A DNA stretch of 64,000 nucleotides from Nitrospira sp. ND1 (GCF_900170025.1 NZ_FWEX01000006.1:1511089-1575088), one strand, 5' to 3'; counted from the stretch's first letter, positions 29,142-38,152 are shown. Notes: generated from the letters alone by a model not told the origin. A program made the numbers and translations.

Positions 29142-30341
29142 TTATCGTCCTGAGGGAATTGCATGATCCGGTATGTGTCGAAGCACATTCTGGAAACGTA
29201 TGGCGAGGACATCCAAGGCGCCGGAGAATCCCTCCGGTCCGGCAGTCACATCAAGGCGCGCGAGCAGTTCGCGCGTCTGCACGTTGATGCAGGAAACGCT
29301 CACGCCAGATTGGTTCGCGTCGGAGGAACCAGTGATGAGGACCAGCACCGTGGCCGCGCGCCAATGGCCCGGTCCGATGGCCAGGTCGTCTTCGACGAGG
29401 CCAGTGAGGTTCTGTATAAGTTCTCGCAGAACGAGGGGTTGTTGGGCCTCCGAGGCCACGACGGTCAAACCCTGCTGCACGAGCAAATCTTGCACGGTGC
29501 TGACGGGATCGGGCCGCGCCGCAGGCAGAGATTCCGTCGCGATCTTGAACACCAGTGAGCGGGGCCACCGGCTGCGAGGCGCCATGACGGGCGTCTCCAT
29601 CTGTACCGCCGCTTCAAGCTGCTCGGCGGTGACCTCAACAGGCCATCGACGGAGCACCTGATCGCGGTGCCACGCGACCAGTTCAATCCGGCCATGCGGG
29701 ACCGCCGTGAACGAAACCTCGTGCTGCTGTAACGCCGTGGCCAGATGACTCACCCGAACGATGGCTCGTCCGTCTGCCGTGATGGGATATGGCACGATAA
29801 CGTCACGTGTCCCCTGCCAGGAGAGGGTGACGCGCCCTTCTGTGAAAGGACGCGAATCCGGTTCCTGCTTGTGCTCGACGACCGTTTCGACATCCGTTAC
29901 TTTTGGATCGGTGCGGACGATTGCCAACGCCATCAGGCAACTCGCGAAGGTGAAGTCCGTCAACGCCTTCCGTTGTTCAAATTGGCGTGTAGGATCTGGA
30001 ATGCTGGCAACTGCGCTCCAGAACCAGCCCCACACGGAAGATGGGCAGGCGAACATCCCCGCTGGAATTGCGAAAGGATTCAGGTAGTACGAATGCTCCT
30101 CTTTCCGTTCGGTTCGCACGATCTCGACATGACGGAGCAAGGACTCAGTCAGACTGACGGTCCATCCCTGATGGTCCGGATGAATCACGAGGTGACCACC
30201 AGGCACCCCCTGTGACGTGACGGCGGATTCCTGCCTGAGGGTCGGACCAGGGATCACCCGATTGGTGACCGTGAGGCAGGATGTCTGATTAAAGAGGAGC
30301 CAGATCAGGAAGAGATAGTACGGAGCGCGCGTGTGATGCAT
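29142..30341 (-). CDS. Probable lipoprotein of unknown function
   Basis: The 399-residue protein begins MHHTRAPYYLFLIWLLFNQTSC, a short hydrophobic signal followed by Cys22 in a weak lipobox. The rest appears periplasmic, with no further clear membrane helix apart from a Trp-rich stretch (SVWGWFWSAVASI). The C-terminal third (LVVLRELIQNL-like helices, ATVLVLITGSSDANQ, VSVSCINVQTRELLARLDVT) could bind nucleotide or peptide, but no motif is diagnostic. GGGAG lies ten bases before the ATG. It may belong to the element's surface or conjugation functions; this is inference only. Confidence 0.55.
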   Translation of the reverse strand: MHHTRAPYYLFLIWLLFNQTSCLTVTNRVIPGPTLRQESAVTSQGVPGGHLVIHPDHQGWTVSLTESLLRHVEIVRTERKEEHSYYLNPFAIPAGMFACPSSVWGWFWSAVASIPDPTRQFEQRKALTDFTFASCLMALAIVRTDPKVTDVETVVEHKQEPDSRPFTEGRVTLSWQGTRDVIVPYPITADGRAIVRVSHLATALQQHEVSFTAVPHGRIELVAWHRDQVLRRWPVEVTAEQLEAAVQMETPVMAPRSRWPRSLVFKIATESLPAARPDPVSTVQDLLVQQGLTVVASEAQQPLVLRELIQNLTGLVEDDLAIGPGHWRAATVLVLITGSSDANQSGVSVSCINVQTRELLARLDVTAGPEGFSGALDVLAIRFQNVLRHIPDHAIPSGR

Positions 30342-31005
30342 GAGAGGTTTCTCCCTGTGAGAATGATCGGATTATCGGAATCCATTGCAGAGATGCGGTT
30401 GGATCAACCTTCACTGTTGGCCGCGATGGCTCGCGGTGTTTGTAGTGCAGCTATCGACATGCTGTCGGGATGGTTGGTGAGGCCGTTCTCAGGGCTCGAC
30501 CCGGTATCCGAATCAGGAGTAGGCGAGAAGCAGCACCGCTAGGAGGGTCGTTACTGCCCCTCCCACAGAATCCATTGCTGCTGGCTCGAGGCAAGAGGTG
30601 GCACGGAGGCTCCTCGGGTGACCTATCACTTCGTGAGGAGACGGGTTTGAGAGAACGACAGTGGTGATCAGGAGGCGTGAACCAAGATCACAAGGTTATA
30701 TATGTTTATGAACTAGCGAAGGGACATCCGCGGAATGTGACGTTTTAGAGAAAAACTGACCGCCATGTCGGCGGCAGAACCCAGAAGAAGGCGGAGACCA
30801 TGAGTTGGCTCCACCCTATAACAGTCCTACTCAGGTAAGAACTGCATAGCTTTATCGATATTAGAATGCGAAGGAGCCATCGACTGGGGAAGAAAGTCAT
30901 GTATTGTTGCAGTAATTCCTATACTAGAGAAGTCGCATTTGCCTTGCCTGGCTCTAACTCAAAGTTCAGGCAATCAAAATAAGCCAGGCAATGATTTGGG
31001 GGCGG
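30342..31005. other. Intergenic region, no gene recognised
   Basis: About 660 bases without a supported gene. The only structure noticed is an inverted repeat near the right end (30944-30953 with 30982-30991). A short plus-strand open frame at 30333 overlaps the lipoprotein start and has no family features. Confidence 0.5.
30944..30991. repeat. Inverted repeat downstream of the CapP-like gene
   Basis: TTGCCTGGCT (30944-30953) and AGCCAGGCAA (30982-30991) are perfect complements separated by 28 bases. The interval also contains TCAGGCAA, so alternative pairing is possible. There is no T-run, so a terminator is doubtful. Confidence 0.4.
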
Positions 31006-32013
31006 TTAACGGAGGGTGATGATCGCACTCACCTGATCACTATGTTTCCGTGCTTCGATGCGAACAGGCAAGTCTGAAAGACTTGAGCCATTTGAAGCCG
31101 TCCATATCCCCAGTCGCTCATCAGCATTTTGATCCATGCTTCCCAGTACTGAGTGAAAGGTGTGATGGATGACCGACGACGAGGGGATACGATAATTCCA
31201 TGGAATAAAAAGTCCAGCGTATTTTGCGGCCCGATTCCATCTAGGATTGGCTCGCAATGCCCAGCTGGTGGATCCTGGACCTGAAACCTGGCCGGCTTTT
31301 GAGGCATATCGTGCGGTGAGATATATGGCTGGAGATTCGTTCTGCTCCACCATTGCGATCGCGGTTGCTGTCCAGCTTGCCTCTGTGCATACGTGCATCC
31401 GAAGATCATCGATCAGGTGAAAGCACGGTCGACCATACCCGCATTGGAGCCGTACGAGCCACGGGCTGAAGATCGGCGAGTAGAATGCCAATTCACCACT
31501 GATTCGATCAATCAGTTGTTCTTCCGCCACATTCTTTGATGCATGGGTACGTCTGAATACGAAGCTCAGCTGCCTGGGAGAGAGACAAAGTAGATGGGAG
31601 CCTTCGTGACGCTTGCCGAAGTAGATACGTGTTGCCCGGCTACCGCGACCGTCGATCACCGCAAGGTGTCGTTTCATGCCTACACCGGCATGTTTCAGCT
31701 TTATGGTGATCGCTTCGGTCCCTCTTGCGAATTCCTCCTTTAGGGTCGCGAAAATTGTTTCGCCGTGTCCGGTTTGTTCAGCTATGAGATTATCGAGTTC
31801 TGCGTCGTTTTGGACAACGATGTGTTGGACATCCAATTTATTGTCAATCAATTGATGCAACCGCGGTAGATCTAGTTTTCCCTTGAAACTTTCGACCCAC
31901 GACGCTACCCGTTCGCGACAGTGCGCTAGAATCGCTTCTGCTGGATCCTCACTCGTAAGTCCAAGATCCTTGGCTAGCTTGATAACATCTGGGGCTTCTC
32001 TGAGCCGTCCCAT
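31006..32013 (-). CDS. capP: CapP-like (ImmA/IrrE-type) zinc metallopeptidase of a CBASS locus
   Basis: The 335-residue protein has a zincin motif HEGSH (residues 136-140) in the context YFGKRHEGSHLLCL. A downstream acidic helix (AEEQLIDRISGELAFYSP) corresponds to the third-ligand helix of ImmA/IrrE proteases. The C-terminal half (about 190-335) is a separate domain, possibly GAF-like. Directly upstream, same strand, is an XRE repressor. Paired HTH and metallopeptidase regulators (CapH-CapP) are known in front of CBASS operons, where CapP cleaves CapH after DNA damage signals. Position and motifs fit that role. Confidence 0.75.
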   Translation of the reverse strand: MGRLREAPDVIKLAKDLGLTSEDPAEAILAHCRERVASWVESFKGKLDLPRLHQLIDNKLDVQHIVVQNDAELDNLIAEQTGHGETIFATLKEEFARGTEAITIKLKHAGVGMKRHLAVIDGRGSRATRIYFGKRHEGSHLLCLSPRQLSFVFRRTHASKNVAEEQLIDRISGELAFYSPIFSPWLVRLQCGYGRPCFHLIDDLRMHVCTEASWTATAIAMVEQNESPAIYLTARYASKAGQVSGPGSTSWALRANPRWNRAAKYAGLFIPWNYRIPSSSVIHHTFHSVLGSMDQNADERLGIWTASNGSSLSDLPVRIEARKHSDQVSAIITLR

Positions 32014-32026
32014 AGCATGTGTTCCA

Positions 32027-32473
32027 TTAGTCGAGATGTGCTCGTACCTTGTTATAGAAATCGATCCAGCTCTTTCGTGTCATCTGCGGCTTCCCCTCTG
32101 GATTTCGTCTGGCTATGAGCGAGTTCCATGCATCGAGAACAGCCACTACGTTGCGATAGGGCCAATGCATTTCTTCAGCTGCCTCGGCCAGTTCTCTGGG
32201 AATCGTGACGGGTGTCGGAGGGCCGTCAGAATTCTGTCCCTCGCCCTTCATGATGAAATCAAGAGAAGCTCCGAGGACATCGGCAATCTCGAGCAGCTTT
32301 TCTGAACTCGGGTTACGTCGATCGTTCTCCACCTCGCTAATGAAACTCTTGCTGACACCTGCTTCCTGAGCCAAGCGATCTTGCGTCCAATCCCGCTTCT
32401 CCCGGAGATACTTAATTCTCGAACCGATTGTCCCCATCGCCGCACCTTCGTGATATGTGGTTGTCATACTCAC
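32027..32473 (-). CDS. capH: CapH-like XRE-family repressor
   Basis: The HTH_3 domain occupies about residues 14-68 (GSRIKYLREKRDWTQDRLAQ, AGVSKSFISEVENDRRNPSS, LLEIADVLGASLDFI). A ~70-residue C-terminal segment follows, likely for oligomerisation or cleavage by the peptidase. I chose the GTG at 32473, which has AGGAGG seven bases upstream; the ATG at 32467 or one at 32437 are alternatives. The gene is divergent from the CD-NTase operon, and a perfect inverted repeat between them is a candidate operator. The next gene, 13 bases downstream, is the CapP-like peptidase. Confidence 0.8.
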   Translation of the reverse strand: MSMTTTYHEGAAMGTIGSRIKYLREKRDWTQDRLAQEAGVSKSFISEVENDRRNPSSEKLLEIADVLGASLDFIMKGEGQNSDGPPTPVTIPRELAEAAEEMHWPYRNVVAVLDAWNSLIARRNPEGKPQMTRKSWIDFYNKVRAHLD

Positions 32474-32566
32474 AGCTACGCCTCCTTTCAGGAGAATTTC
32501 ATCCAAGAACTGCTAGTATGATCTAAGTAATTGAAATAATAGATAAACAAAATAATATATGGGTAC

Positions 32567-32611
32567 TTGAAAGTTCACTTATTCATATTATATACTGATC
32601 GAGTGAACTTT
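32567..32611 (+). promoter_or_regulatory. CBASS operon promoter framed by a perfect inverted repeat (operator candidate)
   Basis: TTGAAA (32567-32572) and TATACT (32591-32596) form a promoter with an 18-base spacer. AAAGTTCACT (32570-32579) and AGTGAACTTT (32602-32611) are perfect 10-base complements separated by 22 bases. They overlap the -35 box and the expected transcription start. A repressor dimer bound there, most simply the adjacent CapH-like protein, would shut off transcription. Confidence 0.65.
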
Positions 32612-32705
32612 TACATGACGGTAGCTCTTCACTTTTTAACCCTGTCAGACAAAAGAGTCAAGCGGTCTCGGCTGAATGACCGTGAGGGAAGGAAGGTTCC
32701 ATGCC

Positions 32706-33671
32706 ATGGCAAGAGAGCACGTTAATCATAGCGATCTCGTACGATTCGCACAGGAGAAGGTAAATCTTCCCAAAGACAGGGCCGATGCATATCGCACTCA
32801 GGCACGCGGCTTACGAGACAAGCTCGAAAACTACCTGAACGAGCATCCCGACTTCACACTCAAAAAGATGATGCTGTCCGGAAGCCTTGCCAAGGGCACG
32901 GCGTTGCGTACCCTAAACGACATTGATGTTGCCTGCTACATCAGCGGCGCAGATGCGCCTAACGATGTCGCAGCCTTGCTTCAGTATCTCGCCGAACGTC
33001 TACGTAAGGCGTATCCGAATTTTTCTCCGGACCAAGTGAAAGCCCAAACATACAGCGTCACGGTATCCTTTCGGGGAACAGGGCTAGACGTTGATGTCGT
33101 GCCGATTCTCTATACTGGAGACCCCCAATGGCGTGGCAATCTTGTCAGCCAGGATGATGGCTCTTTCCTTGAGACCAGCATCCCGCTCCACCTTGATTTC
33201 ACCCGCAAGCGCAAAGACGCACAGGAAACTCACTTTGCACAGACTGTGCGGCTGATTAAATTTTGGGCACAGAAGATGAAACGTGAGAACCAAGACTTCA
33301 GGCTTAAGTCCTTTATGATCGAAATGATTCTGGCCCATCTTTCCGACAAAGGTCTCAAGTTTTCCGATTACCCGGAAGCGCTGCAACACTTCTTCACTTA
33401 TGTCGCGAAGACCAATCTCCATGAGCGCATCGTGTTTGAGGACTACTACAAATCCTCGCAGGTGGGTTCATTCAAGGAGCCTGTACAGATAATCGATCCG
33501 GTCAATGCCAAGAACAATGTCAGCCGGCTCTACACCACTACACAGGTCACTGCAATCGTAGATGCGGCCCTGGATGCGGGCGATGCTGTTGAGGCAGCTC
33601 TGAGGGCCCCCACCAAACAAGAAACCGTCTACTACTGGCAGAAAGTCTTTGGCTCAACATTTCAGATATAA
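32706..33671 (+). CDS. CD-NTase (SMODS-type nucleotidyltransferase), first cyclase of the CBASS operon
   Basis: The 321-residue protein carries the nucleotidyltransferase signature SGSLAKGTALRTLNDIDV (Gly-Ser at 59-60, Asp72 and Asp74) and a third acidic strand LDVDVVP (Asp128/Asp130). All catalytic positions are present. These enzymes make cyclic oligonucleotides on phage sensing. The following HORMA and TRIP13 genes control CD-NTases in type III CBASS. The ATG at 32706 follows a GGAAGG site; an upstream out-of-frame ATG at 32701 is ignored. The stop is eight bases from the HORMA gene start. Confidence 0.9.
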   Translation: MAREHVNHSDLVRFAQEKVNLPKDRADAYRTQARGLRDKLENYLNEHPDFTLKKMMLSGSLAKGTALRTLNDIDVACYISGADAPNDVAALLQYLAERLRKAYPNFSPDQVKAQTYSVTVSFRGTGLDVDVVPILYTGDPQWRGNLVSQDDGSFLETSIPLHLDFTRKRKDAQETHFAQTVRLIKFWAQKMKRENQDFRLKSFMIEMILAHLSDKGLKFSDYPEALQHFFTYVAKTNLHERIVFEDYYKSSQVGSFKEPVQIIDPVNAKNNVSRLYTTTQVTAIVDAALDAGDAVEAALRAPTKQETVYYWQKVFGSTFQI

Positions 33672-33679
33672 GGAGAACT

Positions 33680-34195
33680 ATGAGTACCAGCTTTACCCTT
33701 TCCGAGACGACCAGCTTCACAGTCGCACATGCCAAACATATGGCAGCCAAAGTCGCAACTGACCTCAAGCGGTTGCAAGGGTTCTATGGCGATCCGCCTG
33801 ATCTCCTTATTGATCAGTTCGAAAAAGAAGTCATCGAACTTCTCAAGGGAGGATACCTGGGAAAGGTCACGTACGGTTTTAAGCGCAACGGAAACTGGAT
33901 CGAACCGACTCTTCAATACACTGCCCGCGATCTCTCAGAAGTCTTCACAAATGACGACGATCCGGGGCGTATCCGACCAGGCAAGGATATCTCCAACGCG
34001 ACCTTTTACAGCTACCTTATTTATAGTAACGCCTGGAATAACCTGTCGCAGGCCGAAAGAGAGGTCTTCGAAAACCACCTTCCTTTCAAGAGGGGAGGTG
34101 CATCCGAACCAGGAGTCACCGGGTATCTGAACAGCGATCGAACATATTCCTCGGGTGGCCGGGCACTTGATCGCGCCAGCGTCAGGAGCTTCTGA
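33680..34195 (+). CDS. cap7: Bacterial HORMA-domain protein (Cap7-like)
   Basis: The 171-residue protein fits the bacterial HORMA family of type III CBASS: SFTVAHAKHMAAKVATDLKR, VTYGFKRNGNWIEPTLQYTA, NDDDPGRIRPGKDI, and a C-terminal safety-belt-like segment (TYSSGGRALDRASVRSF). In studied systems the closed HORMA protein binds a phage peptide and activates the CD-NTase. Family assignment is by recalled sequence pattern plus neighbours. The stop overlaps the ATG of the TRIP13-like gene (TGATG), so both are made together. Confidence 0.8.
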   Translation: MSTSFTLSETTSFTVAHAKHMAAKVATDLKRLQGFYGDPPDLLIDQFEKEVIELLKGGYLGKVTYGFKRNGNWIEPTLQYTARDLSEVFTNDDDPGRIRPGKDISNATFYSYLIYSNAWNNLSQAEREVFENHLPFKRGGASEPGVTGYLNSDRTYSSGGRALDRASVRSF

Positions 34196-35136
34196 TGACC
34201 ACACGTCCTCCGCTCGATGAACTCTTTGAACGGCGCCTCACATACCCCGATGTTGACGCGATGGATCGTCTTGCCCGCCTTGTCGGCCTTGACGACCAAA
34301 AATCCCGTCTCACGAAAATTCTCGGCCTTCTCGTCAATCCCCGTGGACTGGAAACATGGGCCAAGAAGCACCACCACGGAGCGACGGACCTCCTGAATAC
34401 AGTTTTACGACGGCCGCCCCTCGTTGTTCTTGCAGGTGATGTAGGATCCGGAAAATCAGAACTGGCCGAAACCATCGGCGATGCTGTGGCACGACAGGAA
34501 AAAATCGAGATTACTCTTTTCCCGCTTAGCCTCTCTACCCGCGGACAAGGGCGGGTCGGGGAAATGACACAGCTCTTATCAGCCGCGTTCGATTACACAG
34601 TCGAAGAAGCCACCAAACTGAAAGGTACCTCTAACCGATCGCGAGGCGCTATTCTACTTCTCGTCGATGAGGCAGACGCCATCGCGCAATCAAGGGAAGC
34701 CGCCCAGATGCATCACGAAGACCGCGCTGGCGTGAATGCATTCATTCGCGGCATCGACCGTATCGGCAACGGTCGCCTTCCCGCCGCCGTCATCATGTGT
34801 ACTAACAGGCTCGGATCGCTCGACCCTGCCGTGAAACGGCGAGCGGCAGACATTCTCGCCTTTGACCGCCCCAATGAGTTGCAACGTCATGCAGTCCTGG
34901 ACCGGCCACTCAAGCAGCTTGGCTTTTCACAAACGAGCATAACCGCAATCGTAACTGCCACGGGTGTTGTTAAGGGGCGTGATCACGGCTTCACCTTTTC
35001 AGATCTGACTCAGCGCCTTCTCCCTGCCATTGTATTGGATGCATACCCTGATCAAGCTGTCGTCCCTCAGCGCGCGCTAGCAATTGCAGAATCGATAATG
35101 CCAACACCTCCATTCCAAGAAAAGGTCATAGAATGA
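34195..35136 (+). CDS. cap6: TRIP13/Pch2-like AAA+ ATPase (Cap6-like)
   Basis: The 313-residue protein is a single AAA+ module: Walker A LAGDVGSGKSELAE, Walker B ILLLVDEADAIAQ, sensor 1 AAVIMCTNRLGSLDPAVKRRA, and sensor 2 region GFTFSDLTQRLLP. TRIP13 homologues remodel HORMA proteins from closed to open state, which switches CBASS off. Position directly after the HORMA gene with overlapping codons supports this. The N-terminal ~50 residues may contact the HORMA protein. Confidence 0.88.
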   Translation: MTTRPPLDELFERRLTYPDVDAMDRLARLVGLDDQKSRLTKILGLLVNPRGLETWAKKHHHGATDLLNTVLRRPPLVVLAGDVGSGKSELAETIGDAVARQEKIEITLFPLSLSTRGQGRVGEMTQLLSAAFDYTVEEATKLKGTSNRSRGAILLLVDEADAIAQSREAAQMHHEDRAGVNAFIRGIDRIGNGRLPAAVIMCTNRLGSLDPAVKRRAADILAFDRPNELQRHAVLDRPLKQLGFSQTSITAIVTATGVVKGRDHGFTFSDLTQRLLPAIVLDAYPDQAVVPQRALAIAESIMPTPPFQEKVIE

Positions 35137-35276
35137 CGTGGCCATTTCACCACTCATGCCGCTGAGAGCAATGAGACGATATCGAGTGAGCATCTCAACG
35201 TCCGGACTGTATAGCGCCGGTATTTGCCATCGAGTTTCAAACATGCCTGATCAATTGCAGATTCGTTTTTAGGAAA

Positions 35277-37040
35277 ATGAGCCTTATGGAGCACCCTACC
35301 CAAATCTTATTCATTCTAAACGTTGATGGAGATGTTTCCGAATCGGAGCTACTCCCACTCCTCACTCCCAATCGATACGAGCTTCTTCCGTTTCGTCTCA
35401 GCGACTTTGGCGCCGCAGCTGTCCTGCGTGAAGGTGGAAAACGATTGCCGGTAGATTGGAATGGTCATGCCGATGCCATCGAGCGAATGATTTCGGTTGC
35501 GCGAGACAAGAATCGCGAACTCGGGCGACCTACCGAATTCTATGCTACCGGGCTAGCACCCCTTCCTCTTTTCGCACATCTCGGGTGTGAGTTGTCTGCG
35601 TGGGCAGCCCCCCTGGTGCTCCTCAATCGTCGAAAAGCGGAGCAGTGGGATGTGTTGCCGCTCGTTGGGTCGGAAGTAGAAAAGAGCGGCCAGTTTTTTG
35701 ATGTCATGGAAGGTCTTTCGACAGGTGGGCCTGCAGTAGGGACTGGACACGTCGCATTGTTTGTCTCGACGATCGGTCAGCCAGCACCACAGGACGCAAT
35801 CAGAACTGCGTTACGTGAGGACGGAAAGGGTCTCGCTGGGGTGGTCGAGATAAGAACCAGTAGCCTCCGATATCTTGATAGTACAAATTCTGCGAATGCC
35901 TCAGAGCAACTGACGATGTTTCTGTCACAAATCGCAGGAGCCTACCCGCATGCTGCAGGAGTCGCTGTGTTTATTGCTGGTCCTGCTCCGCTCGCTCATA
36001 TCGTCGGACGAGCAATAAACCCCAATCAATTTGCCGAGATCTTATTCGCTTATTATGAGGCGCCTCGCTATGAGATTGTTCTGCGACGGCCACGGCCAGG
36101 GAGACGTATTCGACCGATCAGTATGGAACAGAGCGATAAACTTGTGCGAACGAGTGTCCTGGAAGAAATGAAGAAGGGAATTGAGGATATCCGTGCGACG
36201 GTCCAAGCAGAAGATCTTCCTGAGTTCATGGGGAGCGAAGGCAAGTCCCAGTTCCTGAATAATCTACGGAGAGTTGCCTTGCCGAGTTGTCCAGAGGGTG
36301 AGTCTTTTGAACTCCACGTGCTTCAGGGACGAATGATTCTGGGGCATGGTCTTCTCGAAGCCCTCCGAGACTGCAGTCTGGAAAGTGTCCGTCGTATTGC
36401 TGCGCTGTTCTTCCTCCACGAGGTCTATCATTTTGATCAAAACCTGCAGTCGACCAACTATCTCAATATTGGTCGAGCCGGTGTCGTATTGGAAGAACTC
36501 GACTTTTGGGCTGACGCCGTCGCGGTTTACGTCCTGACTAGGCGAGACATTCGCCTTAGCCAACCGGATGATCGTGATGCAGCCAGTCGCTGCCTTTCTG
36601 CAAATGTGGAGGGGGTGCTGAATGGCATCGAGGCGTTCGATCGATTCGAGCATGGGAATCGTATTGATCGGTTGGCAGAACGACGTCTTCGCCGGTACTT
36701 GATATGGCATCTTGAGCTAGCACGTGCACGAACACGACCAGAGACTGGCGGAGAGATCGAGCGCATGCTCACTGAGCGTTTGATTGTCGAACTTGCTCCC
36801 CTCGCTGGTCCGGTTGATGTTCGTTCAGAAAAAATTGTCAGCCGACCGTTTCCCACAACTGAACTCTATGTCGTGTTAGGGAAAAGGCTCTTCCGTTTTC
36901 CGCCCAATGCCTACGTCGATCCTGGAGTCGTCATCGAATCCGTTCGTAGTTTTGCTCGTGAAACTCTTGCGTCCACTATGGATCATGTTGTGGGCCAGCA
37001 TGGTCAGGACTTTGCCCCCTGGGTTCTGAAAACGCGGTAG
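35277..37040 (+). CDS. SAVED-domain protein with C-terminal HExxH metallopeptidase-like domain, predicted CBASS effector
   Basis: Residues about 80-275 show the SAVED pattern that binds cyclic oligonucleotides: TEFYATGLAPLPLFAHLGCE, then HVALFVSTIGQPAP and AAGVAVFIAGPAPLAHIVGR followed by YYEAPRYEIVLRRPRPG. The second half (about 300-587) contains FLHEVYHFDQ with HEVYH at residues 381-385, and LEELDFWADAVAVYVL about 25 residues later, which could supply the third zinc ligand. Characterised SAVED effectors carry nuclease, TIR or Lon-type domains. A zincin fusion would be a ligand-activated protease. It lies between TRIP13 and a second CD-NTase on the same strand. Domain calls are by eye. Confidence 0.75.
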   Translation: MSLMEHPTQILFILNVDGDVSESELLPLLTPNRYELLPFRLSDFGAAAVLREGGKRLPVDWNGHADAIERMISVARDKNRELGRPTEFYATGLAPLPLFAHLGCELSAWAAPLVLLNRRKAEQWDVLPLVGSEVEKSGQFFDVMEGLSTGGPAVGTGHVALFVSTIGQPAPQDAIRTALREDGKGLAGVVEIRTSSLRYLDSTNSANASEQLTMFLSQIAGAYPHAAGVAVFIAGPAPLAHIVGRAINPNQFAEILFAYYEAPRYEIVLRRPRPGRRIRPISMEQSDKLVRTSVLEEMKKGIEDIRATVQAEDLPEFMGSEGKSQFLNNLRRVALPSCPEGESFELHVLQGRMILGHGLLEALRDCSLESVRRIAALFFLHEVYHFDQNLQSTNYLNIGRAGVVLEELDFWADAVAVYVLTRRDIRLSQPDDRDAASRCLSANVEGVLNGIEAFDRFEHGNRIDRLAERRLRRYLIWHLELARARTRPETGGEIERMLTERLIVELAPLAGPVDVRSEKIVSRPFPTTELYVVLGKRLFRFPPNAYVDPGVVIESVRSFARETLASTMDHVVGQHGQDFAPWVLKTR

Positions 37041-37092
37041 AAACATCGGATCCTCCGCGAGCTTAGGAAATTATTTCAACTGAGGTTAGTAC

Positions 37093-38004
37093 ATGGCAGC
37101 AGAAGAATTCTTGTCGAATCTTGCCAGAAAGTGGGAGCCTACAGAGTTGCAAAAGCAAGAGGTGGCTGCTAGCCAGCGTCACCTTCGAGAACTCCTCCAC
37201 GAGTCGAGACTCCCCGTACTGGATTCGTATCTCTCTGGATCATATTCCCGAGACACCGCACTGCGCCCTATCGACGATGTTGATATTGTGTTTATCGTAG
37301 AGCCCTCTCACTGGAGTCAGTGGCCGTCATTGTGGCGTCCTGAACCATATGAAGTACTCGACAGCTTTGCGAGGGCCATTCGTCATCGGTATACACTGTC
37401 GTCAGTGTATGGGCAGCGGCGGTCTGTAAACCTTCGTCTTTCAGATCTTGACATAGATGTGGTTCCTGCGTTGAGTGCAAACGAACACTCATCAGCGATC
37501 TATGTCCCGGACCGTCAAGCAAGGACATGGATTTTAAGCAATCCCAAAGAGCATGCGCGACAAGCGACACAAGTAAATCGATCTCGAGATGGACAGCTAA
37601 AACCTTTAGTCAAACTGCTTAAGCTTTGGAATCGTCAATTGCCGTCGACGGCGCAGGTAAAGTCGTTTCTATTGGAAACTATGGCCCTTCGTATTTTTAG
37701 GCGGTATGGAATTCCGTCGCTTGAAGAGGGCCTTGTGAGGTTTTGGGACCATATGGCCTATGCCGCAGGCGAGGATACGGTACTCCAGTGGGAGTCGGTA
37801 GGAATCGGCCTATCTGGGTGGTCAACATCTGTGCCTGATGTAGCGGAAACGGGAGGTGATGTTGCTGGAGGCCTTGATTCGGAGTGTCGTCAAAAGTTTG
37901 TACAACGAGCGATCAGCTCACGAGACAAAGCACTAGCGAGCCTACGGGCTAGAAACAACTCGTATGCTGTAGATCACTGGAAGCGTGCGTTTCATCTTCT
38001 TTGA
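37093..38004 (+). CDS. Second CD-NTase-like nucleotidyltransferase in the CBASS operon
   Basis: The 303-residue protein has SGSYSRDTALRPIDDVDIV (Gly49-Ser50, Asp62, Asp64) and LDIDVVP (Asp120/Asp122), so the catalytic triad is intact. It is clearly diverged from the first cyclase of the same operon: the signature reads GSYSRDTAL against GSLAKGTAL, and the flanks differ. GAGG precedes the ATG. It lies 52 bases after the SAVED gene and ends the operon. It could make a different signal, broaden sensing or be a remnant of another CBASS unit. Confidence 0.85.
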   Translation: MAAEEFLSNLARKWEPTELQKQEVAASQRHLRELLHESRLPVLDSYLSGSYSRDTALRPIDDVDIVFIVEPSHWSQWPSLWRPEPYEVLDSFARAIRHRYTLSSVYGQRRSVNLRLSDLDIDVVPALSANEHSSAIYVPDRQARTWILSNPKEHARQATQVNRSRDGQLKPLVKLLKLWNRQLPSTAQVKSFLLETMALRIFRRYGIPSLEEGLVRFWDHMAYAAGEDTVLQWESVGIGLSGWSTSVPDVAETGGDVAGGLDSECRQKFVQRAISSRDKALASLRARNNSYAVDHWKRAFHLL

Positions 38005-38152
38005 TCAGTCGTCCCAACAAAGGAAGGACACGCCTGATCTATCTCGCTGCACATGAACTACTGAAGGAGGGCTATTGGTTAAACAGGTACGTGAATCATC
38101 TTGGCAATCAAGAAACCTGTCACCATTTCTGCCTCGCGAGCCCTACTTCAAC

